55,016 bases of DNA from JAADGZ01 sp964596835. GTDB lineage: Bacteria > Pseudomonadota > Gammaproteobacteria > UBA6429 > Thiohalophilaceae. The notes beneath the pieces were generated by a model. The model was given only the letters and a program-made list of their open reading frames with translations. It was not told the DNA's origin and made no database searches. How positions within the stretch are numbered: position 1 is the stretch's first letter; every line of letters starts with the position of its first letter. Positions 1 to 7,788 of this stretch are shown one piece after another. The stretch covers positions 1 through 55,016 of the forward strand of contig CAZQVV010000001.1 in the NCBI GenBank assembly GCA_964596835.1, read 5' to 3'. The position numbers and the translations under genes were made by a program.

Positions 1-1
1 G

Positions 2-148
2 ACCTACGATCAATACACGTATGATGATTTTGGTGATTTGACCCAGGTTGCCGATTTGGATTACCGAATTCCGGGGACAGTATACCTATTAAAAGATATT
101 CTGGAATCAGAGAAGGAGAACAAGAAATTAAAAGGTCAGAACACTTGA
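2..148 (+). CDS. 3' end of an unidentified open reading frame, cut by the window edge
   Basis: Frame 2 is open from the first base to a TGA at 146-148, giving 48 codons plus stop. The readable part contains DDFGDLTQVADLDY, faintly reminiscent of YD/RHS-type repeats, and ends in a charged Lys/Glu-rich tail (EKENKKLKG). Part of the tail (IPGTVY) is only the translation of a short repeat present again 95 bp downstream, so the 3' end is probably a repeat-derived read-through. I do not recognise the family; it could be the truncated end of a larger gene or a remnant. Confidence 0.3.
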   Translation, partial: TYDQYTYDDFGDLTQVADLDYRIPGTVYLLKDILESEKENKKLKGQNT

Positions 149-181
149 AAACCTATGGGACAATTCCGGGGACAGTATACC
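67..181. repeat. Pair of 20-bp direct repeats, 95 bp apart
   Basis: AATTCCGGGGACAGTATACC occurs at 67-86 and again, identical, at 162-181. From general recollection, very similar strings are scattered around REP-associated (Y1, IS200-like) transposase genes in many gammaproteobacteria. No such transposase is visible in this window, so I call only the repeat. Confidence 0.7.
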
Positions 182-211
182 CGGACATTATTAGGGACAT
201 TAGGATAATTA

Positions 212-252
212 AAGGGGTCGGAGTGATTTAAAATAAATCACTCCGACCCCTT
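212..252. repeat. REP-like perfect hairpin
   Basis: A 19-bp perfect stem (212-230 with 234-252) encloses a 3-nt AAA loop; the left arm reads AAGGGGTCGGAGTGATTTA. It lies between the truncated reading frame and the 3' end of tag. It is followed by A/T-rich direct repeats (CCCTTAAACTTT). The form fits a REP/REPIN element and could also act as a transcription barrier for the convergent genes. I see no gene in 149-361. Confidence 0.7.
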
Positions 253-361
253 AAACTAGCCCCCTTAAACTTTCTGAGCCCTTAAACTTTGCAAACTGAA
301 GATGTCTCATTTGAACTGAAAATACCCCGAGATCGCAACGGTCTGAATAAAGATGAGCCGC

Positions 362-922
362 TTATTTATGCCGGAAGCAGTCCGTGGTGTGATCATTAAC
401 CATGCCTATGGATTGCATGTAAGCATAACAGATGGTGCTGCCGACAAACTTGAAGCCGCGTTTTTTTAGATCCCGGCTCATGCTGTCAGACGCGGCGGTG
501 GTCACGGGGACATCTTCGGTTTTTTTCCAGCGATTAATAATCGGCTTGCCGCCGATAAATTGCCAGATGTAGTCGGCAAAGTTACCGTATTCCTTTTGCA
601 CCGCCAGATAAGCGCGGGCGTTATTGACGGTGGCGTTGACTTTTAGCCGGTTGCGTACAATGGCCGGGTTTTGAAGCAGTGTTTCGATTTTCTTTTCAGA
701 AAAATGCGCTATTTTCTGTGCATCAAATTGGGCAAAGGCCTTGCGATAGCCCTCACGTTTTTTAAGAATGGTGAGCCAGCTTAATCCGGCCTGTGCGCCT
801 TCGAGAATCAGCATTTCAAACAGACGCTGATCATCATAACAGGGTACGCCCCATTCATGGTCGTGGTAATCGATATAGATTGGATCATCGGTGACCCAGC
901 GGCAGCGTGGTTTATGTTTCAT
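362..922 (-). CDS. tag: DNA-3-methyladenine glycosylase I
   Basis: 186 aa, the usual length for Tag, the constitutive base-excision glycosylase that removes 3-methyladenine from alkylated DNA. The N-terminus has RCRWVTDDPIYIDYHDHEWG, matching the family signature (RCxWV...YHDxEWG), followed by LFEMLILEGAQAGLSW of the helix-hairpin-helix fold. The C-terminal MVNDHTTDC carries the His and Cys that, with the N-terminal Cys7 and His20, form the structural zinc site in this family. It lies 3 nt downstream of the agmatine deiminase gene on the same strand and is probably co-transcribed with it, although the functions are unrelated. Confidence 0.95.
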   Translation of the reverse strand: MKHKPRCRWVTDDPIYIDYHDHEWGVPCYDDQRLFEMLILEGAQAGLSWLTILKKREGYRKAFAQFDAQKIAHFSEKKIETLLQNPAIVRNRLKVNATVNNARAYLAVQKEYGNFADYIWQFIGGKPIINRWKKTEDVPVTTAASDSMSRDLKKRGFKFVGSTICYAYMQSIGMVNDHTTDCFRHK

Positions 923-925
923 TTT

Positions 926-1909
926 CTATCCTGTAACCCTGGGCAGTTGCATGGTGAGACAGTGCAGGCTGCCGTACTGCTGAATAATGGGCAGGCAGTT
1001 AATACCGATAATCTGCCTGTCTGGAAAACAGACCTGTAGATTGCCCCGTGCGATTTCATCGGCGGGATCATCATACAGAGGGACCAGCACGGCCTTGTTA
1101 CTAATTAAAAAATTGGCGTAGCTGGCAGGCAGGCGTTGGCCATCTTTATGATATATCGCCCGCGGGATGGGTAGGGGGACGAATGTATATGCTTTTCCGG
1201 TGCAGGTGCGAAAGGCGGCGAGTTCCTGTTTCATCGCCTGCAGTGCTGCGAAGTGTTCATCGGCCTCATCGTCACAACAGGTATAGGCAATCGTAGCCGG
1301 GTCGCAGAAGCGGGCCAGCATATCGATATGGCTGTCGGTATCATCACCCCGTAGCCAGCCGTGCTGTAGCCAGAGCACACGTTGTATACCCAGGTATTGA
1401 TTCAGCCGGTGTTCGATTCCGGCCTGATCTAACGAAGGATTGCGCGTGGGGCTGAGCAGGCAGGCGGTGGTTAACAGTGTCCCTTGCCCGTCAGTATCGA
1501 TACTGCCACCTTCGAGTACAAAGGGCAGGGTGGTGAATGGAGTCTCGTCAAAGGCGCCTTGCCTGTACAGGGCACGGCTGAGTTGATTATCCTTTTGCGC
1601 CGGGTATTTCCCCCCCCAACCGTTGAATTCAAAATCCAGTAAATGAGTATGGCCGTTTTCAATTACCGCTATCGGGCCATGATCCCGCGCCCAGCAATCG
1701 TTTGAGGCATGAACAAAAATAGATACGCGCTTGCGGGGAATGTGTGCGACTTCAAGTTTTTTCAGTACTGATTTTTTGTGAGACTCATCGCAGCAGGTAA
1801 TGATCAGCTGTTCACAGGCGCTAATGGCCTGGGCAATTTCAATAAAGACCGACTCGGCCTCAGCCAGATTTGTCCCCCAGTCCGTGGCAGCATGAGGCCA
1901 GGTCAGCAT
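926..1909 (-). CDS. Agmatine deiminase / peptidylarginine deiminase family protein
   Basis: 327 aa from the only in-frame ATG. Deiminase-fold landmarks are present in order: NDCWARDHGPI, EFNGWGGKY, VLEGGSID, GTLLTTACLLSPTRNP, RGDDTDSHID (catalytic His) and the C-terminal GSLHCLTMQLP with the nucleophilic Cys. Family members convert agmatine to N-carbamoylputrescine and ammonia in putrescine synthesis; the partner amidase gene (aguB) is not here. The conserved N-terminal motif PAEWAPQSAI is encoded just upstream of the ATG in the same frame (1910-1939). That frame stays open to a stop at 2030-2032 but holds no ATG, GTG or TTG, so the true start is likely unusual or hidden by a frameshift. Substrate could be agmatine or a related guanidine compound. 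Confidence 0.88.
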   Translation of the reverse strand: MLTWPHAATDWGTNLAEAESVFIEIAQAISACEQLIITCCDESHKKSVLKKLEVAHIPRKRVSIFVHASNDCWARDHGPIAVIENGHTHLLDFEFNGWGGKYPAQKDNQLSRALYRQGAFDETPFTTLPFVLEGGSIDTDGQGTLLTTACLLSPTRNPSLDQAGIEHRLNQYLGIQRVLWLQHGWLRGDDTDSHIDMLARFCDPATIAYTCCDDEADEHFAALQAMKQELAAFRTCTGKAYTFVPLPIPRAIYHKDGQRLPASYANFLISNKAVLVPLYDDPADEIARGNLQVCFPDRQIIGINCLPIIQQYGSLHCLTMQLPRVTG

Positions 1910-2055
1910 AATAGCGCTTTGCGGCGCCCATTCGGCAGGTAAGGTGGTCAGGGTGTCAGACTCTGAAAATAATGGTGCTATTCCTGGGGTTCTCTTTGTA
2001 GCAGGTTGTCCCTGTCTGTTGCGCTTGGCTCAGCCCAGTCGATGGGCGCTTTCTC

Positions 2056-2358
2056 TCAGGGCGCAGGTTGAGTGACAACGGCGTGAATGACGTACTGGTA
2101 TTCGAAGTAAACAATAAAATCCTTATAAATCCAGCGCGTGATGGGCGGAGTGCCGACCTTAGCCAGTTTCTTGTCGGGTGGGCCGAAGCGTTTTGTTACC
2201 CCGGCCATGGTCATGCCGCGTCCCGGCAGGTCGATGCTGTAACTTCCCGCATTGGTTTTCGCCTTTTCGGGCATGGCGATAGTATCGGCCCGTACCGAAT
2301 TAAGATATAGCCCGAAAACAAGGGCGGGAAGAATGAATAATTTAAGCAGCCAGCGCAT
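2056..2358 (-). CDS. Small exported protein of unknown function
   Basis: 100 aa from the ATG at 2356-2358, chosen over the ATG 19 codons upstream because an AAGGAG ribosome site lies about 6 nt before it and the protein then begins with a clean signal peptide (MRWLLKLFILPALVFGLYLN, cleavage likely after VRA). The mature part holds MTMAGVTKRFGPPDKK and PPITRWIYKDFIVYFEYQYVIHAVV, a pattern I associate with small conserved periplasmic proteins of gammaproteobacteria. No function is known to me. It is first in a minus-strand run with the deiminase and tag. Confidence 0.7.
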   Translation of the reverse strand: MRWLLKLFILPALVFGLYLNSVRADTIAMPEKAKTNAGSYSIDLPGRGMTMAGVTKRFGPPDKKLAKVGTPPITRWIYKDFIVYFEYQYVIHAVVTQPAP

Positions 2359-2529
2359 GCATTTCTCCTTCGCAACGTTATCATGCAGGAATAGTGTAAA
2401 ATAATAGTCTATCAAAGGCTTACACGCAAAACCTGAACTATTTTAAAGAATTGCTCCACAATGAACAATCTTTAAGCTTTTATGCATGAGGTACCCCCAC
2501 GAATATTTTCTAACAGTCAAAAGCTTATC

Positions 2530-2646
2530 TGTCCGCCAATAAACGCGAATATACGCCAATAAAGGCAAACGCATTCATGGTTGTATTCTGCGCTTCAGGC
2601 ACGTCAACATAAAATATGGGCGTATATTCGCGTTTATTGGCGGACA
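2530..2646. mobile_element. 117-bp palindromic mini-element with 28-bp perfect inverted repeats (CGCGAAT type)
   Basis: Perfect 28-bp inverted repeats lie at 2530-2557 and 2619-2646 around a 61-bp spacer with no gene. Each arm is built on a 10-bp period (CCGCCAATAA, ACGCGAATAT, ACGCC). Aligned with the 29-bp ends of the GxxExxY cassette at 26703-27174 (TCCGCGAATGAACGCGAAT...), most positions agree, so this looks like a gene-less relative of that cassette. It sits between the exported-protein gene and sfsA. The rest of 2359-2700 shows nothing else I can name. Confidence 0.75.
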
Positions 2647-2700
2647 TTTCTTTCATAGGTTTAATTTTAAACATTATTTTGTGGGGATCCCTCAGCTTTT

Positions 2701-3411
2701 ATGCATTATTTCCCTGAACTCATTCCCGCCATCCTGATTCGCCGCTACCAGCGTTTTTTAGCCGATGTGCGCTTGGAAACCGGTGAGGAAATTACTGTGC
2801 ATACGCCCAATACCGGGCGCATGCGGGGTCTAACCGGGCCGGGCAGCCGAATCTGGTTAAAAGATAGTCAGAACCCGAAACGTAAATATCGCTACAGTTG
2901 GGTGATAGCCAGTGCCGATACGGGTATCGCGGTGGGGGTAGATACCCTGCTGGCCAACCGGCTGGTCGTGGAGGGTATTAAAACGGGGAGCATTGCAGAG
3001 CTTCAGGGCTATGCCAGTTTGCAAACAGAAGTGCGTTACGGAAGTGAAAACAGCCGCATTGATATCCTCTTACAAAACAGGGGTAAAGCCTGCTATGTGG
3101 AAGTGAAAAATGTCACCGCCGTGCTGGAGCCGGGCAGAGCTATTTTTCCTGATGCCGTGAGCGAGCGGGGCCGTAAGCATCTACGGGAGCTGATATTGAT
3201 GAAACAGCAGGGCGCGCGGGCGGTGATATTTTTCTGCGTGACGCGGGAAGATGCGCAAGTATTTTGTCCGGCGGATGAAATTGATCCTGAATACGGGTTC
3301 GGTTTGCGTCAGGCGGTTGCCGCCGGGGTCGAAATCCTGGTCTATCGGGCACGGGTTTCAGCAGCGGAAATCTTCCTGCATGTCCGCCTGCCCGTGGACC
3401 TGTCGGGATGA
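2701..3411 (+). CDS. sfsA: SfsA family DNA/RNA nuclease (sugar fermentation stimulation protein homologue)
   Basis: 236 aa, typical SfsA length. Family landmarks: RRYQRFLADV near the N-terminus, HTPNTGRMRGL, a GSRIWL...NPKRKYRYSW block, SRIDILL, and the PD-(D/E)XK-like core CYVEVKNVT followed by FPDAVSERGRKHLREL. SfsA was first linked to maltose metabolism regulation; later work assigns nuclease activity to the family. The upstream ribosome site is weak (GGGGAT about 14 nt before the ATG). The gene stands alone downstream of the palindromic element at 2530-2646. Confidence 0.93.
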   Translation: MHYFPELIPAILIRRYQRFLADVRLETGEEITVHTPNTGRMRGLTGPGSRIWLKDSQNPKRKYRYSWVIASADTGIAVGVDTLLANRLVVEGIKTGSIAELQGYASLQTEVRYGSENSRIDILLQNRGKACYVEVKNVTAVLEPGRAIFPDAVSERGRKHLRELILMKQQGARAVIFFCVTREDAQVFCPADEIDPEYGFGLRQAVAAGVEILVYRARVSAAEIFLHVRLPVDLSG

Positions 3412-3566
3412 TAGTCGGGGGTGGACAGAATAAAATTTTAACCCGCCTGGAGGAGGGGAGGGATTTCTCAGAATAAGATATTGTTGCAGCTCCGCTGCCG
3501 ATGAACCTGCCGCTCTGATGGAGGTCTCATTTATAATCCGCTCAATTTGTGCTTTAATGCCTGCCC

Positions 3567-4814
3567 ATGTATAAACCGCTCGAACTCTTTATTGGCCTGC
3601 GCTATACCCGCGCTAAGCGTCGCAATCATTTTATTTCGTTTATTTCGCTGACTTCAATGTTTGGTATTACTCTGGGCGTGATGGCCCTGATTACGGTTTT
3701 GTCGGTGATGAACGGGTTTGAGAAAGAAGTGCGCGAACGCATCCTGGATATGGTCTCTCACTTGACTATCACCCAATACCAGGACAGCTTGCCGGGCTGG
3801 TCCGACGTGGTGAAGCTGGCGAAAGAGCAGCCTCATGTGTTGGCCGCAGCACCCTATGTGGAAGCGCAAGGCATGCTGATTCATGGCACTCATGTCAACG
3901 GCAGCATCATTCGCGGCATATTACCGGCCATGGAACCCTCGGTATCCAATGTCGGGAAGCACATGATCGAGGGGCATTTGAGTGATTTAATTCCGGGGCA
4001 GTTCGGCATTATTCTGGGACGGGATCTGGCACGTATTCTTGATGTCCATGTGGGCGGCAAGGTAACGCTGGTGACGCCCAGCGCCGAGGTTACCCCGGCG
4101 GGGGTGGTGCCGCGACTGAAACGCTTCACGGTGGTGGGTATTTTTTATATTGGCATGTATGAATATGACAGCAGTATGGCGCTGGTGCAAATGAATGATG
4201 CACGCCGGGTGTTTCATCTGGACAATGGGGTCTCGGGAGTGCGTCTGAAGCTGGATGATTTATTCCGTGCCCCACAGGTGCGCTTTGAGTTGCAGAAAAC
4301 CGAACTGGGACAGTACTGGATTCGAGACTGGAGTTCCTACCACGCCAACTGGTTTCATGCGGTAAAAATCGAGAAACGTATGATTTTTCTGTTGCTGCTG
4401 CTGATCGTGGCGGTGGCGGCCTTCAATATTGTCTCGACACTGGTGATGATGGTGACGGACAAGGAGAGCGATATCGCTATTCTGCGCACCCTGGGTATGT
4501 CGCCGACCAGTATTCTGAAAATTTTCATGGTCCAGGGCACATTGATCGGCGTGATCGGCACCTTGCTGGGTATTGCACTGGGGGTCAGCCTTTCGCTCAA
4601 TATGGAAACCGTGGTCCCTTTTATCGAGCACCTGTTTGGTGTTCATTTTCTGGATCCCGGCGTCTATTACATTAACGAATTGCCCTCGGATCTGCACTGG
4701 AGCGATGTCTGGATGATTAGCTCGGTTTCCCTTTTGATGGGCGTACTGGCGACTCTGTACCCGGCCTGGCGAGCAAGCCGTACCCAGCCAGCGGAAGCCT
4801 TACGTTATGAGTGA
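3567..4814 (+). CDS. lolC: Lipoprotein-releasing ABC transporter permease LolC/LolE type
   Basis: 415 aa inner-membrane protein of the LolCDE complex, which extracts outer-membrane lipoproteins from the inner membrane and hands them to LolA. The N-terminal FIGLRYTRAKRRNHFISFIS motif and the first membrane span (about residues 20-47, ending VLSVMNGFEKEV) are diagnostic. A large periplasmic domain follows, then three membrane spans near residues 272-296, 317-342 and 376-402, ending in YPAWRASRTQPAEALRYE. The last 8 nt overlap lolD. Only one permease gene is present here, so the complex may use a homodimeric LolC/E type or a second gene elsewhere. Confidence 0.93.
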   Translation: MYKPLELFIGLRYTRAKRRNHFISFISLTSMFGITLGVMALITVLSVMNGFEKEVRERILDMVSHLTITQYQDSLPGWSDVVKLAKEQPHVLAAAPYVEAQGMLIHGTHVNGSIIRGILPAMEPSVSNVGKHMIEGHLSDLIPGQFGIILGRDLARILDVHVGGKVTLVTPSAEVTPAGVVPRLKRFTVVGIFYIGMYEYDSSMALVQMNDARRVFHLDNGVSGVRLKLDDLFRAPQVRFELQKTELGQYWIRDWSSYHANWFHAVKIEKRMIFLLLLLIVAVAAFNIVSTLVMMVTDKESDIAILRTLGMSPTSILKIFMVQGTLIGVIGTLLGIALGVSLSLNMETVVPFIEHLFGVHFLDPGVYYINELPSDLHWSDVWMISSVSLLMGVLATLYPAWRASRTQPAEALRYE

Positions 4815-5490
4815 TAACGGGCATATAGTCCTGCGCTGCGAGGGTCTGAGTAAAATTTTTAATGAAGGCCCCGCGCGGGTTGAGGTATTAAAAAACGTTG
4901 ATCTTGTTTTGCAGCGGGGCGAACAGCTTGCCATCGTGGGCGCTTCCGGCTCGGGTAAAAGCACCCTGCTGCAGCTACTCGGTGGGCTGGATACCCCCAC
5001 GACGGGTCGGGTCGAGATTGATGGTAAAAATATGGCGGATCTCAATTCCACTGCTCGCGGTCATCTGCGAAATCGGGCCCTGGGTTTTGTATATCAGCTC
5101 CACCATCTGCTGCTGGAGTTCAGCGCACTGGAAAATATTGCCATGCCCTTGCTGATTCGCGGAGACCGACCCGCCGATGCGTCTATTGCTGCGGCAAAGA
5201 TGCTGGAACGGGTCGGTATGGGGCATCGTCAGGCCCACAAGCCCACCGAACTTTCCGGCGGCGAGCGTCAGCGGGTGGCGCTGGCGCGGGCGCTAATCAC
5301 TCGACCTCTGTGTGTGCTGGCCGATGAGCCGACCGGTAATCTGGACACCCGAGCAGCCGAAAGCGTTTATCAGCTGATGCTGGAACTGAACCAGGAATTT
5401 CATACCAGTTTCATTATTGTTACCCACGATACCCGTTTTGCCGAAAAAATGGATCGGATCTGTACGCTAGTGGATGGTGTGCTGCAATAA
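4807..5490 (+). CDS. lolD: Lipoprotein-releasing ABC transporter ATP-binding protein LolD
   Basis: 227 aa, standard for LolD, which powers lipoprotein release with LolC/E at the inner membrane. Walker A is GASGSGKST, the ABC signature LSGGERQRVALARAL, Walker B CVLADEPTGNLD, and the H-loop His is in IIVTHDTRF. The LolD-type sequence LGFVYQLHHLLLEFSALENIAMP (Q-loop region, given here only as the family hallmark LGFVYQLHHLL) is present. It overlaps lolC by 8 nt, indicating translational coupling. Confidence 0.95.
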   Translation: MSDNGHIVLRCEGLSKIFNEGPARVEVLKNVDLVLQRGEQLAIVGASGSGKSTLLQLLGGLDTPTTGRVEIDGKNMADLNSTARGHLRNRALGFVYQLHHLLLEFSALENIAMPLLIRGDRPADASIAAAKMLERVGMGHRQAHKPTELSGGERQRVALARALITRPLCVLADEPTGNLDTRAAESVYQLMLELNQEFHTSFIIVTHDTRFAEKMDRICTLVDGVLQ

Positions 5491-5575
5491 CATGACAGGC
5501 ATCAGGTTTATTATATTGTTTATTTTGTCTGTATCCTTGAGAAAGCATGTGATTCATTGTTAGACTCTTTTTCTT

Positions 5576-5881
5576 ATGCAGCGTTTAATCATTAAAATCA
5601 TAGTGCTCTTTCTTTTGCTCAGCAATCTTTCCTGGGCCGCAGAGCTGAGTGAGTCACTGGTTGTGTTTCAGCAGAATCATGATGTCAGCATGCATAGCGC
5701 CAACGGCAATCCTGCTCATGTCCCCTCTGATGAATGTTGCCATAGTGCTGCGCATTTCGTGGGTATTTTTTCCGAAGCCATTATTTTTTTACCGGTACTC
5801 AATGGCAGTTACAAATCGGTTTCAGTTAAACATCGCTATTTCATAAGCCGGCAACCGCCAACGCCTCCTCCTACGGCATAA
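5576..5881 (+). CDS. Small secreted Cys/His-containing protein next to an efflux outer-membrane gene
   Basis: 101 aa with a signal peptide (hydrophobic stretch IIVLFLLLSNLSWA, likely cleaved near residue 21). The mature part has the metal-ligand-like motif HVPSDECCHSAAH and a Pro-rich end (RQPPTPPPTA). Small secreted proteins of this layout (His/Cys cluster, then a PP-rich tail) are commonly found just before CzcC/CusC-type outer-membrane factors in metal-efflux operons, which is exactly the position here. The function is not established; a role in periplasmic metal binding or sensing is an inference. Confidence 0.6.
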   Translation: MQRLIIKIIVLFLLLSNLSWAAELSESLVVFQQNHDVSMHSANGNPAHVPSDECCHSAAHFVGIFSEAIIFLPVLNGSYKSVSVKHRYFISRQPPTPPPTA

Positions 5882-5963
5882 ATTCTGATCTATATTTATT
5901 GACTCTTGTCTGTCATTTCAGGTGACAGATGCAATTGTACGATTGTTACTCAGGATTTAAACC

Positions 5964-7226
5964 ATGTTTAAAAAATCATTGCTGATGTCGGTATTACTAA
6001 GCAGCTGTCTTTGTGCGCCATTGTTAGCGGAAGAGGGCGTGGCTGCAGGCCAGGAAAAAATCAAACTCGACAGTATTGCCCCCCCTGCACTTACGCGGGT
6101 ACTGCGAGCCGTTATTCGCCAACACCCTCGAAAACGTGCTGCCCAGGCCAGCCTGGAAGCCAGCCGTGCCGCCGTGCGTGCGGCGGGTAATGCTCTGTAT
6201 AACCCGCAGCTTGAAATCGACTCGGAAAATGCAAGTACTAATACCTCCTATATTCAATTGAGTCAGACCCTGGATATGGGTGATCGGCGGGGATCACGCA
6301 CCCGTGTTGCGCAGTCACGTCTGCTTAAGGCCGGCGCTGATTATGATATGGCGCTGCAGGATCTGACACATGATCTTTTGACAGCGATTGCCAAGAAGCG
6401 CACTCAGGACGAATTGGCAACACTGGCAGGACAAGGCTTGCAGTTGATGCGGGGGTTTGCCAATGTTGCTGAGCGGCGTTATCAGGCTGGTGATCTCAAT
6501 CAGGTGGAACTGGCTCTGGCGCGACTGGCTTATGCCGAAGCTCTAATGACGCATGCCCAGGCACTGTCCGATGCGGCAGCAGCAAAGGAAGCCTTGCGTG
6601 CGCTTTTTATTCGTTTGCCCAATAGCTTGCCAGCGCTGCCCGATGAATTGCCCGATGCGCGCCTGCCGGGTGATCGTGATGGCTTTATTCGCAGTTTACC
6701 GGTTATGCGGGCGCTTGAGGCGAGCGTATCAGCAAAACGCTATACGGTGAAACTCAGAAAAAGTGAACGCAGCTGGGATCCCACGATTGCCCTGCGTGGC
6801 GGCAAGGAAGACAGCGATACCCTGGTGGGCGCCACCCTGACCATCCCTTTAAATATTCGCAACCCCTATCGGGCGGAAGTGGAAGAAGCACAGCAGGATT
6901 TAATCAGCAGTGAGCAGTTGGCGCAACAGACGTTCCTCGATCAGCGCGCCCGGGTACTGGCGACGACGGAACGTTATCGCCTGTTACAACAAGCCTGGAA
7001 CGACTGGAAAAAGACCGGGCGTGTAAGCGTTAACCGGCAGTTGAGTTTGATTAAAAAGCTCTGGCGTGCAGGTGATATGAGCACCACGGAATATCTTGTT
7101 CAGTTGAAACAGGCACTGGATACCCAGGCTGCCGGTTATGAGTTACGCGGCCGGGCCTGGCAGGCAGGCTTTGACTGGTTACGGGTAACGGGCAGTATCA
7201 ATGAGTGGTTGCAAGTTAATCGTTGA
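5964..7226 (+). CDS. TolC family outer-membrane efflux protein, CzcC-like
   Basis: 420 aa. An N-terminal signal with a possible lipobox (L-S-S-C, Cys15) is followed by the paired coiled-coil repeats of outer-membrane factors: ALYNPQLEIDSEN, SQTLDMGDRRGSRTRVA, ERRYQAGDLNQVELALAR in the first half and RNPYRAEVEEAQQD, KKLWRAGDMSTTEYLVQLKQ in the second. The asymmetry and GDRRG segment fit the CzcC/CnrC branch of heavy-metal RND exporters. The expected membrane-fusion (CzcB) and RND pump (CzcA) genes do not follow; the next 560 bp are IS debris, so the efflux operon appears truncated, leaving this outer-membrane factor an orphan. Confidence 0.85.
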   Translation: MFKKSLLMSVLLSSCLCAPLLAEEGVAAGQEKIKLDSIAPPALTRVLRAVIRQHPRKRAAQASLEASRAAVRAAGNALYNPQLEIDSENASTNTSYIQLSQTLDMGDRRGSRTRVAQSRLLKAGADYDMALQDLTHDLLTAIAKKRTQDELATLAGQGLQLMRGFANVAERRYQAGDLNQVELALARLAYAEALMTHAQALSDAAAAKEALRALFIRLPNSLPALPDELPDARLPGDRDGFIRSLPVMRALEASVSAKRYTVKLRKSERSWDPTIALRGGKEDSDTLVGATLTIPLNIRNPYRAEVEEAQQDLISSEQLAQQTFLDQRARVLATTERYRLLQQAWNDWKKTGRVSVNRQLSLIKKLWRAGDMSTTEYLVQLKQALDTQAAGYELRGRAWQAGFDWLRVTGSINEWLQVNR

Positions 7227-7379
7227 GGCGCCTGTCAGTGAAATTTGACCGTGGTGACTAGATCCTGCTAAAAATGTATAATTAGTTGACCGCGGGGATT
7301 CAAGACGCCATTCGAAACAGATCTTGATGCTAGTTGCTGAGTAAAACTAAACGCCTGCATTCCATGAGATGAATGAGCC

Positions 7380-7571
7380 AAAGGTTATTATCAAAGTTTC
7401 AGCACTTCATAGAAACGTCCTGCCAAAAATGCCCGTTTGGTGATGGGTGCGGTCATTATCAAACACAAGCTGTGCTTGAGCTATGAAGAGACCGTGCAAC
7501 AGATCCTGGAGAATCCGTATTTACAGTACTTCGTGGATCTGGGGGGAATCGGGTCCACCGTGTTCGGATAA
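7380..7571 (+). pseudogene. Remnant of a DUF772/IS5-IS1182-type transposase
   Basis: The frame at 7413-7571 reads RPAKNARLVMGAVIIKHKL, then LSYEETVQQILENPYLQYFV. This is the N-terminal region seen in IS5/IS1182-type transposases (RPAxxxRLxxGxxIxKH...L(S)DEExVxQxxENPYLQYF). An in-frame TAG at 7410-7412 and a TAA at 7569-7571 break it, and no catalytic DDE part is present. I see no terminal inverted repeats. The rest of 7227-7788 holds no intact gene; 7572-7640 may carry another unidentifiable coding scrap. Confidence 0.65.
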
Positions 7572-7788
7572 GCGGGACGCTTCAGCACAAATTGAAGGAC
7601 ACCACAAGGAGCAGAAACGATTTCCTGCTGATGAACCTATTGGTGGTGCTGCGGGTCTTTTTTTGCCTTTGAAAAAGGGTGGCGGCAGGGACTTTTGTAT
7701 CGCAGAAAGGCCTGCTCGGTTGCACCCTCCCCGATCAGCAGTACGGTATGAGAAACGGAACGGTATGCGAGTCGGCATTCATACGCCA

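Noticed and set aside
2..148. RHS/YD-repeat protein end
   Set aside because: Only one weak YD-like stretch is visible and the tail is derived from a short repeat, so no family is assigned.
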